Part shown: positions 10,185-20,219 of the stretch, piece by piece
How the letters are laid out: the number at the start of each line of letters is the position of its first letter
How positions within the stretch are numbered: position 1 is the first letter of the stretch
Source of the DNA: Larix sibirica
Lineage: Eukaryota; Streptophyta; Pinopsida; Pinales; Pinaceae
Assembly (NCBI GenBank): GCA_004151065.3
Contig: NWUY0304870484.1
Coordinates: 1,882-27,152 of the forward strand
Reading direction: 5' to 3'
Length of the DNA stretch: 25,271 nucleotides
Made by a program: the position numbers and the translations under genes
The notes under the pieces: model-generated
Database searches by the model: none
The model's input: the letters and a program-made list of their open reading frames with translations, nothing else
Told to the model about the DNA's origin: nothing

Positions 10185-10826
10185 ATCGGGATCTCCAACT
10201 AGTGGCTTTGGATCTTATACTCAATTTTGGCATCTGCATCTGGTGGAATTATAACAGCACCCTATCCCGCTGCTTTTCCGACCTAGGCTACTTTCTTTGT
10301 TGCCATCTCTGCCTCTGGTGCCTTTACTAATTAAACTGGACCATCAAGGTCATCACCTGGGTAAAAAGCCTATGCCTACTTTGCCCATGCTACCTTGGCT
10401 GCTACTAACTATGAATCTTAATATGGCACGGGATATGGAACTTAAACCCGATCTCAAACGGAAACTGCATCTGCTGGGTAAACTGATGCTACTTATGGCG
10501 CTGGTGGGTCGATCAATCATGTAGGTAGTAGGACGTGTAGGGAATTCGCTCTACAGAGTATATCATAACACTATATTATATATGAACATAAGTTATAGGA
10601 CCGCTTCTGGTAACAGATGCTTATATGCTCGATCCGCATCTACTATAAACAATGTAGCCCAACAGTACAGCTCGTGGAATAACACGCTATTATTAACCAC
10701 TGCCTAACTAACCCTTTGTTTGTAAGATCCCCATTACCCTTTTATCCCTAACGGGAGATTCCTTTACCGGTAGCTTTAACTCCCTAACCAGTATATATAT
10801 AAAGACAGTGGGGAGCCCGTCTATGA
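10185..10826 (+). repeat. Triplet-phased Ala/Thr/Gly/Tyr array, copy 3
   Basis: The array starts as Gly/Tyr/Ser codons (GYGSGSPTSGFGSYT) and changes phase near 10229. From 10230 one plus-strand frame has no TGA for 198 codons, to a TGA at 10824. The array part (to about 10520) is Ala/Ser/Thr/Tyr/Gly-rich. Thirteen TAA or TAG codons interrupt the whole frame, several at places such as after Ser-Pro-Gly or between Thr residues. No known domain is recognisable. A decayed low-complexity repeat is the simplest view. The shadow frame of Leu-rich peptide at 10297-10524 has no independent support. Confidence 0.5.
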
Positions 10827-10985
10827 ACCTTGGGATGCAGGAACCAACCTAGGAACCTAGGGACTTGCTTTGCGGCCAAAAGAGAAAATGCTGTACTAGA
10901 GAGGTTAACCCTATACGTGCTGGCCATAAGAGAGGTGCGGAGCTCTTTTCTTTCCATTTATATATTGTAGGAAGTATTATTTGCC

Positions 10986-11002
10986 CCAAGGTCCAGCCTT
11001 GG
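10986..11002. repeat. Short perfect hairpin
   Basis: CCAAGG (10986-10991) and CCTTGG (10997-11002) flank a five-base loop. It is small and could be fortuitous. Confidence 0.4.
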
Positions 11003-11137
11003 ATCCCGAGGTGAAAGAAAGGAAATAAAGCCCTTCGGCCTTCTATATTATATTATTCCCTCAAGATACTATGTTTAGCTTATCCTCCCTTACTTATTCT
11101 TCTTAAAGAAGGAAGAAAGAAAGCGTAATTACATATA

Positions 11138-11155
11138 TAATAATAATAATAATAA
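11138..11155. repeat. (TAA)6 microsatellite
   Basis: Six TAA triplets in a row, followed by AATAAAATAAAAAAG. This is one of few simple repeats in the window. Confidence 0.9.
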
Positions 11156-11809
11156 AATAAAAAAGAAGTGATACAAAACCAACAAACCTTTTTAAGCACA
11201 AAATAGATACACAAAAAAGCAAACCTTTAATTCATGGGTTTAGGTAGTCTAGGGAAAGAAGAAGGCACCCCCAATCATTGAGTTTGAGTCATTAGTTTAG
11301 GCCAAGATTAAAGAAGAACAACCAAGATGAGACAAGGAATTTCACAACTGGGTATGACGTGGGATCTTTGCTTCTTCCTCATTGGATCTTTTGCAAGTCA
11401 TTTTCACTTTTTCTTTTGAATACCCTTTACTTGAGGGATCTTAGCATTAAGAGAGATTGGATTGGAGCTAACTCGATGCTAATTATTTGATTTCAATGTT
11501 CAGTAGATTTACTTTGAGCCTCCGAGTTAAGAGAAAGCTATCCTCCCTCCCACACAATATATTTATGTATATTGATCGTACAGGGTTTCAGGTGATAGAT
11601 ATCAAGAAAGGAAGAGATCAAGTTATGGAAACCTAAAAATAGGACAAATGAGCCATTGTTCAATTTCATAGCAGTAAATTGGGACTATCTCCCTCTAGTA
11701 GTCTTGTTCTTGGAAAAAAAAATGATTGACTCATTGGGACATGGTTAGGTTGTAATCCATCTCCATTGTTTGTTTAAACCGTAGTCATTCAGTGTTGTCT
11801 TCTCTAGGC
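11156..11809. other. No recognisable gene
   Basis: A/T-rich sequence lying downstream of the copia relic when read on the minus strand. A purine stretch AGAGGGAGATAG (minus strand, near 11690) could recall a polypurine tract, but no LTR could be delimited. Confidence 0.4.
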
Positions 11810-12190
11810 ACTTTCCGTGATGAGCATCCTAGGACCTTTTTGATTCTAATATCCATGATAGTCCCAAGATAGCACTCCCTCCTATTATAGGTCATCATTG
11901 GACCTCATCCTCCAAATAGGACACTCATCATTCTAGCAGTGTTCGAGGTGCAAGGAGTGTGGTATGTCTTATCTGCAATTATCTTCAATCCAAGGTTTCA
12001 ATGGTAGCATTGATAAGCTCACTAGATTCACGTGGATTTTAGTATAGAGGAATGTCCCTCTTTCCTGAGACACTTTCATTGTCGTTTATTACATTCCACA
12101 AGCTTCTTTGAGCTTTACACCTAATTAGAATTGTGATGAGGACCCCTTCCTCGACCTCTACCCAGATATTTATCATTACTTTGTGCTAAG
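11810..12190 (-). pseudogene. Ty1/copia Gag-protease relic
   Basis: Copia polyproteins run from Gag with an Arg/Gly-rich linker and zinc knuckle into an aspartic protease (typically W-x-x-D-S-x, then about 30 residues later a M-G-N-D-D-like motif and a G-I-G-T-I strand). On the minus strand this order is visible: GRGRGRG at 12159-12142; KKLVEC at about 12110-12091, where a knuckle would begin; then PWIEDNC at about 11995-11975, at the place of W-I-L-D-S-G; then MRSNDDL starting 28 codons after the Trp (11908); then EGV and, one frameshift on, GTIMDIRI from 11865. The catalytic Asp is kept but Ser-Gly is Asn-Cys. At least five stops and frameshifts are present. Assignment rests on motif order, so it is probable rather than certain. 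Confidence 0.62.
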
Positions 12191-12399
12191 AGATGCTATC
12201 CTCTGGGGAAAATTGAATTCTTGAACAAGGTCTTTATAAGTACCAATTCATGATAGATGCCAAGGATGTTCTCTGTCTTCAAGAGATTTACCCTCACAAT
12301 GTGGGGAGTTGTTTCTCAATATGATCTTATCCTCCAAGACCATATAACTTATCGCGTTTAGAGTATAGGGAAAGTGGAGGTAATGTTTTTAGGGCATTT

Positions 12400-13600
12400 T
12401 ATTTTAAGCTGTTGTGACAAGAATGTATTGACCAAATCCCAAGCAAGTTAATTCACTGTAAATTACCTTATTGATGCGAATTACATAACCTTTAATTGAA
12501 CAATTTGTTGGTCATTATCTTCATCTGCTGTCATACCTTGCATTGTTTACACAATAAACAGCTGTTGATAGTACTTTAATGCTCATACATTCTATTGAGA
12601 TAAAATCGGTGATGAAGGTAAGTGTGTTATGGACTAATTAATCACTGTTTTAACTATTCTGATTGGCTCTCATAATAAGATATCTCTTACCTAACCCTTA
12701 ATCGTTACCTTGTTGGCATTAATTGGTCTCACATTTCAAATTGTTGTATGGGTTTCAATTTGTATCACTGTTGACAACTCTCATATCGGCTGCCTTACAC
12801 CTCTGGTTGTTACCAAGTTACTGTTGTTACGAGGGTTTTATATAAAAAGAGGATTTGAGTAGGATCTTTTTGCTAGTCACTGCCATAATCATTTTATTCC
12901 ATAAGTATTGACAGCTTTGTAAACTATAGATGGCACTTTGTTGATCATATATTGGTTCTAAAAATCATAAATTGATGGGATTACTATTCGCTTCTGTTCA
13001 CTGTTATAGACCTATGATATCAATATCCTAAGTGTATAATACATGACAATCATTGAACAATCTGAGGGATCTAATCACTTGTTTATGACACAAATATTCT
13101 TTGGCATATTGGCTGTTAGTACATTTCACATTTGGGATAAATCTAAGTATGTTTGACAGACCTCCCTTTGGTTAATATAATCTTGTAATGCTGTAGGTAT
13201 GGTAGACCTCTGTTGATGCAAACTAAGTGATTACTATACCTCTGATTAGCACAAATATTTCTGCCTCTCAACATCTCTTTGGCTAGTATATTTATGACAG
13301 TCATTATAACAATCTTATAATGAAATCGTTGAGTATTATTTCACTGTTTTATGGACTCTTTTACTATACAGTCCTATAACCAATTAATATCATATTACAA
13401 GGATCTTAGCATATTCCATATCTTATATAATTTGAGGAATATTTTATGGTTGGTTATGGTCATCATACCTTTGTCATACTGTTGCTAATATTTCACACTA
13501 ATAAAAATATTTCATAATGTTTTATGATCCATAGAGGGCAGCCTCCTAATCCACTGTTATGGTGCCACAAACAGCCATTCTAAATTCGTTGTACGTACTC
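12400..13600. repeat. CACTGTT-bearing degenerate repeat block
   Basis: CACTGTT occurs at 12643, 12766, 12999, 13342 and 13552 by hand count, where chance predicts well under one. Weaker variants (GCTGTTG at 12408, CTGCTGTCA near 12527, CACTGCC at 12878, GCTGTTAG at about 13110, CTCTGTTGATG near 13209, TACTGTTG at 13477) fall between them. Successive sites are often 110-125 bp apart, which suggests a worn tandem repeat of about 115 bp, although flanking unit sequence has diverged too far to align by eye. No gene is seen. Confidence 0.45.
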
Positions 13601-14050
13601 CCTAGGTCTCATGCTTATGACTGTTTTACACATCTAACTAAAAGAAATAGAAAAACTACTTAAAAAAAGGTTATAGCGACTAGAATGGATAAGATACGCC
13701 ACACAGTCATTGTTGCGAGTGCTGTCTTAATTAATAAATAGATAGTATCCTTCTACTAAGGGATTTAAGAAGCAAGTGGTTTTGGAAGCCCAGCCCGTGA
13801 CCAATGCTCTGTTGAACGCCCGTGCAAAGCTCTAAGTTGAGTTAATTGAGCTGGTCTCTAAAGGTTAGTTAATACGCCCGCCCACCAGGTTGTGAGCAGT
13901 TGGTTGGTAGCATGGGAAAAACATTTATCCAGCAGGCATATAAAGGTTATAAAAGTGCCTACCCGACTTCAAAGTTTGGCTGTTCTGTAAGCAAGTAAAG
14001 CGTTTGAAATGTCAGGGAAGCAATTCACGCCTTAGTAAGGTAGTTCCCAG
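13600..14050. other. No recognisable gene
   Basis: Mixed sequence, GC rising after 13780. No frame, RNA gene or clear repeat was recognised. Confidence 0.4.
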
Positions 14051-14134
14051 CAGTTCAAGAGGCACATAAAACTCGAAAAGGAGGTGGTTCTCTGCAGTTC
14101 AAGATGCACATAAAACTTAGAGGTGGTGGTTCAA
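14051..14134. repeat. 44-bp tandem duplication
   Basis: CAGTTCAAGAGGCACATAAA at 14051 and CAGTTCAAGATGCACATAAA at 14095 each continue with AACTYRRA..GAGGTGGTTC. Period is 44 bp with a few substitutions and a small indel. Confidence 0.75.
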
Positions 14135-15585
14135 AAGGTGCAAGTTTTTGAGTCTTCCTCGGTCCAGTTTTCCTTATTGAAATCTAAGAGGCACCTCGTG
14201 TTTTCGGAGGTCAAAAGTGGTGACCTAGGTCGAGGTTGTCTTAGATAATTCATCTAAGTAGGAGAATCAGTTAGTTAGCTATTCGTTAGTGTTTGTCTAA
14301 TAGAATAATGAGTAAGTTAGGAGGAGAATGAGTTAGTGAGGGTTTTTAGTTTTCAAGCCTTGTAAAAGAGAATGATTAATTTACCCGAAGTTGTTGCTAC
14401 TTGTTTCTGTACGTGATACCTCTTCGTCACACGGCTCTGCTCCCATTCCGCATAAAATGCTCTGTCCTGGGAATGAGATTGGGAATCCTTCCATCGACTC
14501 TAAAAGTACTTATTGCTCATGTTTGGTCACAGTAAGAACGATTGTAGCATTCGCGAAGGAGGGGCGTGGCACACATAGTGAAACGTGTCTCCCCTTGCGT
14601 TGTCCTCGTTCGGGGGTCGGAAGGATTGAAGGTTGGCCGGCTGGGAGGCGATAGGTCCCATTTCATTCCCTCGTTTGTTGTGGTTCTTATAGGTAGAATA
14701 CTGGGGAATAAACAAAAAAAGTAAATAATCCAAATATATTATATCGCGCATATATATGTTTACCTTTACCATTGCAAGTTAATTGTAAGTAATCTGCTGA
14801 ATCTGCAATCTGAAGCCGAGAGGAAGGATAAAAAGAAGTTCCCATTGTTTAAAACAACCATAATACATTCTTGGTTACATATTAGCATATTTTTTTAGCC
14901 ATGCAGCCGCCATAGGGTCTTCAATCGATACCCGGGAGACCATCATAGTAAATGCCTATGGGAAACTCTAATCCGCTCCAATCCCATATACCCCCCGAAA
15001 ACCACAATTCCTGTGCAGCCATAGGTACGCTTATGACACCCGATCGAGCTTGACGGGTGGGGTTAGGTTTCTTATTAACTCCGATCCCGCTAGAGCTTTA
15101 CCCGACAGAGATCAAGAGAGAATGGAAGCTTTATGCGGGGAAGTAAGATTGGTAGTAATCAAATTGGATAGAGCAGGCACCACTTACTTAGGTTCCACGG
15201 TTCCAGTAGATCATGATTCCTAGAAACAGCTCGATGCACTTAGAAATCCCGGGGTGGATCAGGATCTTTTTCAAACGAGCAATTGAAAATAATACACCAG
15301 GTTTTTCTGGCCCTCCGTTTGAACCTCGAGCTTACTTCTCGAGCAATAGTTCCACGAACCCACGAAGCACGCACGGTCCGAGAAACCAGTGAAAGCATTC
15401 CAATAATCCGCGAAGTTGACCACGGAATGTGAGCTACATGAGAGGAATCCATATTATTGTATTGACCGGCCTAATCTTGTTCTTTAGAGGGAAGGAATAA
15501 GTGTATACAAGAGAGACCGGGTAATGTGATCTTGGAGCCCACTATCCTCTTTATTATCCCCTATTTTCACCTTTCTCTTACATGC
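14135..15585. other. GC-richer stretch with unassigned short frames
   Basis: Overlapping frames on opposite strands occur at 14391-14654 (plus) and 14772-14527 (minus), and a Ser/Arg-rich frame at 15452-15240 (minus, segments RASWVRGTIAREVSSRFKRR and RKTWCIIFN). They have some protein character but match no mitochondrial gene I can recall. A small hairpin ACCCG/CGGGT lies near 15036-15056. These could be worn gene or intron fragments like the nad2 relic next door. Confidence 0.35.
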
Positions 15586-16080
15586 TCACAGATATAAACT
15601 TAGTGTCATTTGACGGATAACTAGAAACGGAGGAGAAAGATAAAGGAAGAGGTCATAAGGAATAAAGTAATGGCTGGTAGTAACGACTTGTCACAATCCA
15701 TTGGTTTCCATATAATCCATGTTCCAGGTGTATTGAAATAGATGATTTTAATTAAGTGCGTGTGTGAAAAACAAGCTATCACGCTAGTAACTACTCCTAT
15801 CAGGGTTAGTAGATAGGTCTCACAACCCATAGCAGCAAAAAACAAATCTAATTTACAGCAAAAGCAGGCTAATGGAGGTATTCCTGCATATAAGAACACG
15901 ATAATGGAGACAAAAAGAACCAAAATAGGATTTGTCCCGGCTGAAACACCTATATTTGACCTATATCTGCTAGATATGTGAAACAGGGTTGCTTTAATGC
16001 CAAGACTATAACGACATGAACGTCATTAAGACACAGATGGAGGTACCAAAAGGATCAACAGCAGGGAATAAATGAATGAA
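15586..16080 (-). pseudogene. nad2: nad2 exon 4-5 relic (NADH dehydrogenase subunit 2)
   Basis: NAD2 is a membrane subunit of respiratory complex I encoded in plant mitochondria. The minus strand carries its C-terminal part: a YALMT-type segment (here CVLMT), then VLALKQ and YLADIG, then TNPIL, AGIPPLA, LFFAAMGC, GVVTSVI, TPGTWII and MDCDKSLL. The conserved end MTLSLYL and a TGA follow at 15588-15586. At least three frame changes break it (near 16006, between 15959 and 15935, and near 15640), and only 15923-15621 stays in one frame. The usual site of the last nad2 intron, about 60 codons from the C-terminus, is crossed without an intron. Weaker similarity (a FLFGNW-like then IAP segment) may extend to about 16300. 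It is a dead partial copy; a functional gene must lie elsewhere. Confidence 0.88.
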
Positions 16081-17820
16081 TGTGTTATTCCCAAATCATA
16101 TTAGTACGAGCAGGCCGATGCGGAATGGGACGGAACAAAGGAAATACACAAATGCTACAGAAACCTAGAGAAGGAGAAATTGCGTGTTTATTTCTGTATA
16201 CACTACAAATAAGCACAGATATAACTGTCTACTGGAGCTATTTGGAATCCAAGAACCGTAGCCACTATTGGTGCTCGAATTTATTGGGGATCATAATACT
16301 CCTGTTGCCAATTTCCGAATAAGAAGTGTTGTTCGCCCTGTTCGACCCGATTTTCTTCTAGCTCATCACGGTATATCAGCTTGACTCGTATCGGTGGGGC
16401 TTAGGAAAACACAAGTGGTACGGGAGGGAGGGATAAATGTTCCATAGATTTAGTTTAATTCATTCTGATTTGTGAGATGGCTGTTACGTATATTAGACTG
16501 CATGCAACCGAGCTATATTATCCCACAAGCGAGTCCAAATAAGCCTTCTCCCCTCCCAGACATAACCCGAAGTGATCCAGTTCGAAGGGTGGTCCCCAAG
16601 TATACTCTCGGAATAATGAGCTTTAGATGCCCAAGCTATCTCTGTTGACCTGAAGTGAATCCCAGATCAATTTGATTATTATAGGTGCTCGTCTGTTTAT
16701 CACTCATACAGTACGATTGTTGCCACATCACAATTTGTGCCACTGGACTGCGCTGGAGTACTCCATCGACCTCACTCATCTTATATTTCTTCCCCTCAAA
16801 GAGCATAGCTAAGGGTTGGGATAACCTTATATTGATTCCCCTCACTCAATGTCAGATTTTCTATTTTCGTTACTAACGATATTATCCACTCATATATTTC
16901 GTGATGATTCGGGTTCTCTCAATGGTGACATAGATGGATTCAGTTAAGCGAGCCAGAGCATTAAGTAAGTAGCGGTCAAGAGATAGAGGCTAGGTGAGGC
17001 AAAAACAGAAAAAGAAGAAGCAGAACCGGGATAAGATGTTGTTGGGCAAGGTGGTTCCAGGGACCCGCATTCTTATAAATCAAAAATGTTGTACCAGTTA
17101 TGTATTTTGTCCCTATCGATTTCGTATCCTCAAAAACCAGGATAAAAAGGAAAAGGATAAAAGGGTTAAACCATTCCTCCCACTTTGTTAGTTAGGCTTT
17201 CATCTATCCATGCTCCGGCTAGGGTTAGATCTTATAACCTACTGCGCGAGTCTAGGACTATTATTGCTAACGCCCCTATCCCATCTGCATAAACAAAATA
17301 TTATATGTAAGTAGAATACCTATAGTTAATCTGGTGGGTTTATAAAGCTCTCCTTACTAGCCCTAAGTTGAAGCGCCCTACTAGATAGCCGGGAACTTTC
17401 TTTGCCAGATGATCGTTTGGGTTATTGTCGGTTCGTTCTAGCTATTTTTTATTCCACGGGGGGCAGGCAAAGGGATATTTTGGTTAGGCAGATTAGGTTG
17501 TCAATCCGGTGAAAATGCACTAACAATCTTATATCTTTCTGGAAGGATGGATGTATGAGTTCCGGTTTTTGTGGTAACCGAGTCATTCATTACCCATGGA
17601 AGTGGAGTCCAGCCCAGAACCAATGACAGTTGAACCAACCAAAGGCCGCCCATGACACAAGCTGAAAGCCCTAGAAAAAAGGAGGGAATCGTAAGACTAT
17701 AACATGCATTTTAGTGCTAGTAGCAGGAATGGAGAGGCAGCCTTGAGCAATATATCCCCTCAATATATCTATTACGTTATTTCTCTAACCTTAATTAGAC
17801 TTCCCATTTCATGTAGCTCT
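16081..17820. other. No clear gene; possible upstream nad2 remains
   Basis: From 16081 to about 16300 the minus strand may continue nad2 exon 4 in poor condition (IAP at 16241-16233, aromatic segments), with a likely deletion. A Lys-rich 65-codon frame at 16994-17191 and a minus-strand frame at about 17690-17505 (WTPLPWVMNDSVTTKTG, TSILPERYKIVSAF) look protein-like but I cannot assign them. Frames at 16636-16876 on opposite strands overlap and have no known motif. Confidence 0.35.
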
Positions 17821-17826
17821 CACCTT

Positions 17827-18207
17827 GCTACTTGCTTTGCTACTTATGCCTTTGCTGCCTAGTAGTTTTTTAGCTTTACTACTATATTTGTTACTGATGA
17901 TGGTACTGTATAAACAGGGTAGACATAATAATCGACTGCTTAACCTGTACCTGGATATGGATATGTTATTGGTATTATATATATACGTTGCTATGCATTT
18001 GGTTATGGCTATGGGTATGGATCTGCTACTGGCTTTGTTTCTGGTGCTATCTTAGCTGAATCAAGGGCTGAATCTAAATATGCTTCTATATACACTCTAA
18101 TGTAACTAGAGATAGCATAAGTTCCAGATGCCTACTCTACAGAGGCCTTCTACAAATCAGAGTCTATGGCAAATACTTTCATCTCTTTTTTGTATTCTAT
18201 CTTGTGA
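17827..18207 (+). repeat. Triplet-phased Ala/Thr/Gly/Tyr array, copy 4
   Basis: One plus-strand frame of 126 codons runs to a TGA at 18205 with no other TGA, but with nine TAA or TAG codons. It begins with Ala/Thr/Phe codons, passes VPGYGYVIGI and AFGYGYGYGSATGF, and changes to less repetitive sequence (GAILAESRAESKYASIYTL, then PDAYSTEAFYKSESMANTF). Here the T-ending triplet phase is clearest, in GGATATGG and GGTTATGGCTATGGGTATGG. Copies elsewhere share the phase. No domain is recognised. The Leu/Met-rich frame in another phase (17825-18055) is its shadow. Confidence 0.5.
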
Positions 18208-19505
18208 TTTCTTAACCTTATCTTCCTTTCATTCTTGGTTCAAACTGGCGGGTGAGGCTGGCACAATCTATTTGTTTCATTAAATACCTCAGCTCCTAGT
18301 TTATACTTTTCCTCTTATCGCCGTTTGCTTTAAAACTCTGTTTTTGTGTATATTACTAATTATATCATATACAAATAGATTTAGACAAGAGCGCTATTAA
18401 TATATTGGGCCCTTTGCCTCGTCTTTCGCAAACATGACTAAAGCCAAGCGAATTAGTACAACCCAACTGGCCAGTAGATTATTTGTTGTGCGAGGATTAG
18501 CTGCTCGTAGGTATGCGCAACTTGTCAAACCCGAAGGGCAGCAGTAGTGGGGGGAGGGCGTTAAGACCGGAACTTTGAAAAGTAGTACTGGCCCACCCAT
18601 GAGATGACTAGGAACTACCACCCATTGCATCAATCCTGGCATCCCGTAGGACATACACCGATTTCTATTTAGACAAGGACACACCTACAAAAAAGACCTA
18701 CACAGAGTCTAAAACGTGTACCTTATACCGAACATGTACAAAACCTACCCCACAGGACCCACCCATCACATAGACTCATAATACGGGGGACATACGGCCA
18801 TTACGACCTTTTACCAAGTCTCACATATATCACCAGCTATCTCTATCCTACTACGTAGAGCGGGGGGATCCAGAGCATTCTATCTTTATTAGGCCTTGTA
18901 TCTAGCAAATGACTCAATTCTTCCATCTTTAGGTATAATAAGTGAAGTCGAAGTCATCCGTTAATTGACATTGTTGGCCAATCATTTATCCAGTTCATAA
19001 GGCTCGAACACTATTCTGCGTTAACTTATATATCGCTCTCCCTAATCGTTCAAGATTGCGCTGCTAGGTTCACTCACGGCTTATTTACACGGGGCACTAT
19101 ATTGAATGCTACCTGCATAAGTAACTACGCGCATATGTCTCCAAACCGATTGATTGATCCGCCCCGACCACAACTCTCTAACTTATCTCTTACGTATACC
19201 TGCAATGAATGACCTTATCTCTCACGCCTGCGAAGGGGTTAACCCGCCCCTACTATGGACTTTTCTTATAAAGGCCTGATTCTCTGTTAACATATATATT
19301 GCTCAAGACTGCGGTTCTCTCCCTGCTGCAAAGTAACTCAATCTTTCCCATCTAATTCTTCCCAATCTGAAACCAACATAGTTAGGGGTTTCGCATCTTT
19401 AGGTAAGTAAGAAGTAAATGCGATGGGTTGTTCGGGCTATGCTGTGCTGATCTCTTTGTGCTTCCCCTTATTTGTACCCTTTATTTATGTGTGTCCTTAC
19501 AATCA
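18208..19505. other. No recognisable gene; weak internal duplication
   Basis: A 95-codon minus frame at 18684-18397 has no known motif. A worn duplication links about 18905-19060 with 19268-19410: CATCTTTAGGTA occurs in both (18928 and 19395), as do GTTAACTTATATATCGCTC (19020) and GTTAACATATATATTGCTC (19286), each followed by AAGA(T/C)TGCG. Confidence 0.4.
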
Positions 19506-20135
19506 ATGTGTTCTTTCTATTGAGATATCGTTCTCTTCCCTAGCCTTTTGGTTATCTTACAATGTTGGTAATTGCAGTGTTTGCGACCGTTACTCACTCC
19601 TTGCTGTACAACGTAGGTTGCAGCGCTTGGTGGTAGGTTTTAGGTGCTATAGGCGGTTTCTAGTTTTTGTTGCGGATTTGCCGCTGATGCTCAGGTATGT
19701 TCGGTCATCGGTGGGTAGTTGGCGTAAGCTGGGCTGTTTCGTGAGTTTTTGGCTCTAGTAATTAATTGTTGTTGCTTCAAACCTAATTATTCCCACTGGC
19801 CCTTTGTAAGCGGGCACTACCTTGCTTTTCGTACTCCTATCATGACCCATAAGTGGCTTTGACCAAGGGTTGCCTATCCAGGACAATGGGCATTTAAGCG
19901 GGTCTCGGTGGCATCCATTCCCCAATGATGATGGGAAGGAAGGTAGGGTAGGCGTTTTATAAACATTAGTAAGCATTAGTAGAGGAGATTCAGCATCGTG
20001 AGCAGCTTCAGTAGCAAAGCCTATTGAATTTGAAGAACCAGCGGAAGCGTAGGCGGAAGATATGGTAGCAAAGAAGCAAGTATAAGAGCCAGCAAGAGCA
20101 CAAGCATCCTAGCAAGCACAAATAAAAGATCCAAA
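19506..20135 (-). repeat. Triplet-phased array, copy 5, in a TGA-free frame
   Basis: Between TGA codons at 20138-20136 and 19505-19503 one minus frame is open for 210 codons except for five TAA or TAG. The first third is the Ala/Ser/Thr array (ALAGSYTCFFATISSAYASA, then FATEAAHDAES). It runs in phase into the ATG frame 19976-19755, with KTPTLPSFPSSLGN and KVVPAYKGPVGIIRFEATT, and beyond its TAG into a Lys/Arg/Thr-rich tail. No family is recognised. A 111-codon hydrophobic frame on the other strand (19423-19758) overlaps the tail and has no independent support. Confidence 0.4.
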
Positions 20136-20219
20136 TCAAGTAGCTAGTAATCTTTAATTAAAAGTAAGGAGTGAGCAGGGTGAAGAAAGGATAGAAAGCT
20201 GAATAAAAAGTGGTAATCA

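Noticed and set aside
10925-10933. CATAAGAGA, the core of dicot mitochondrial promoters
   Set aside because: One exact 9-mer is expected by chance about once in a few windows this size; the A/T-rich upstream box is missing and no gene lies downstream.
14391-15452. Fragments of other mitochondrial genes (ccm, rps, nad, matR compared from memory)
   Set aside because: No run of conserved residues matched any of them; a database search would be needed before naming one.
17505-17690. Minus frame resembling cox1 around its V-V-L-A-N-S-G-L-D region
   Set aside because: Only scattered identities, in a different phase from the open frame, and flanking residues did not continue the match.
19423-19758. 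Longest ATG frame (111 codons, plus strand), hydrophobic at the start
   Set aside because: No domain or recognisable motif, and it overlaps the more protein-like minus-strand frame of the array at 19506-20135; expected length for a chance maximum in 25 kb.
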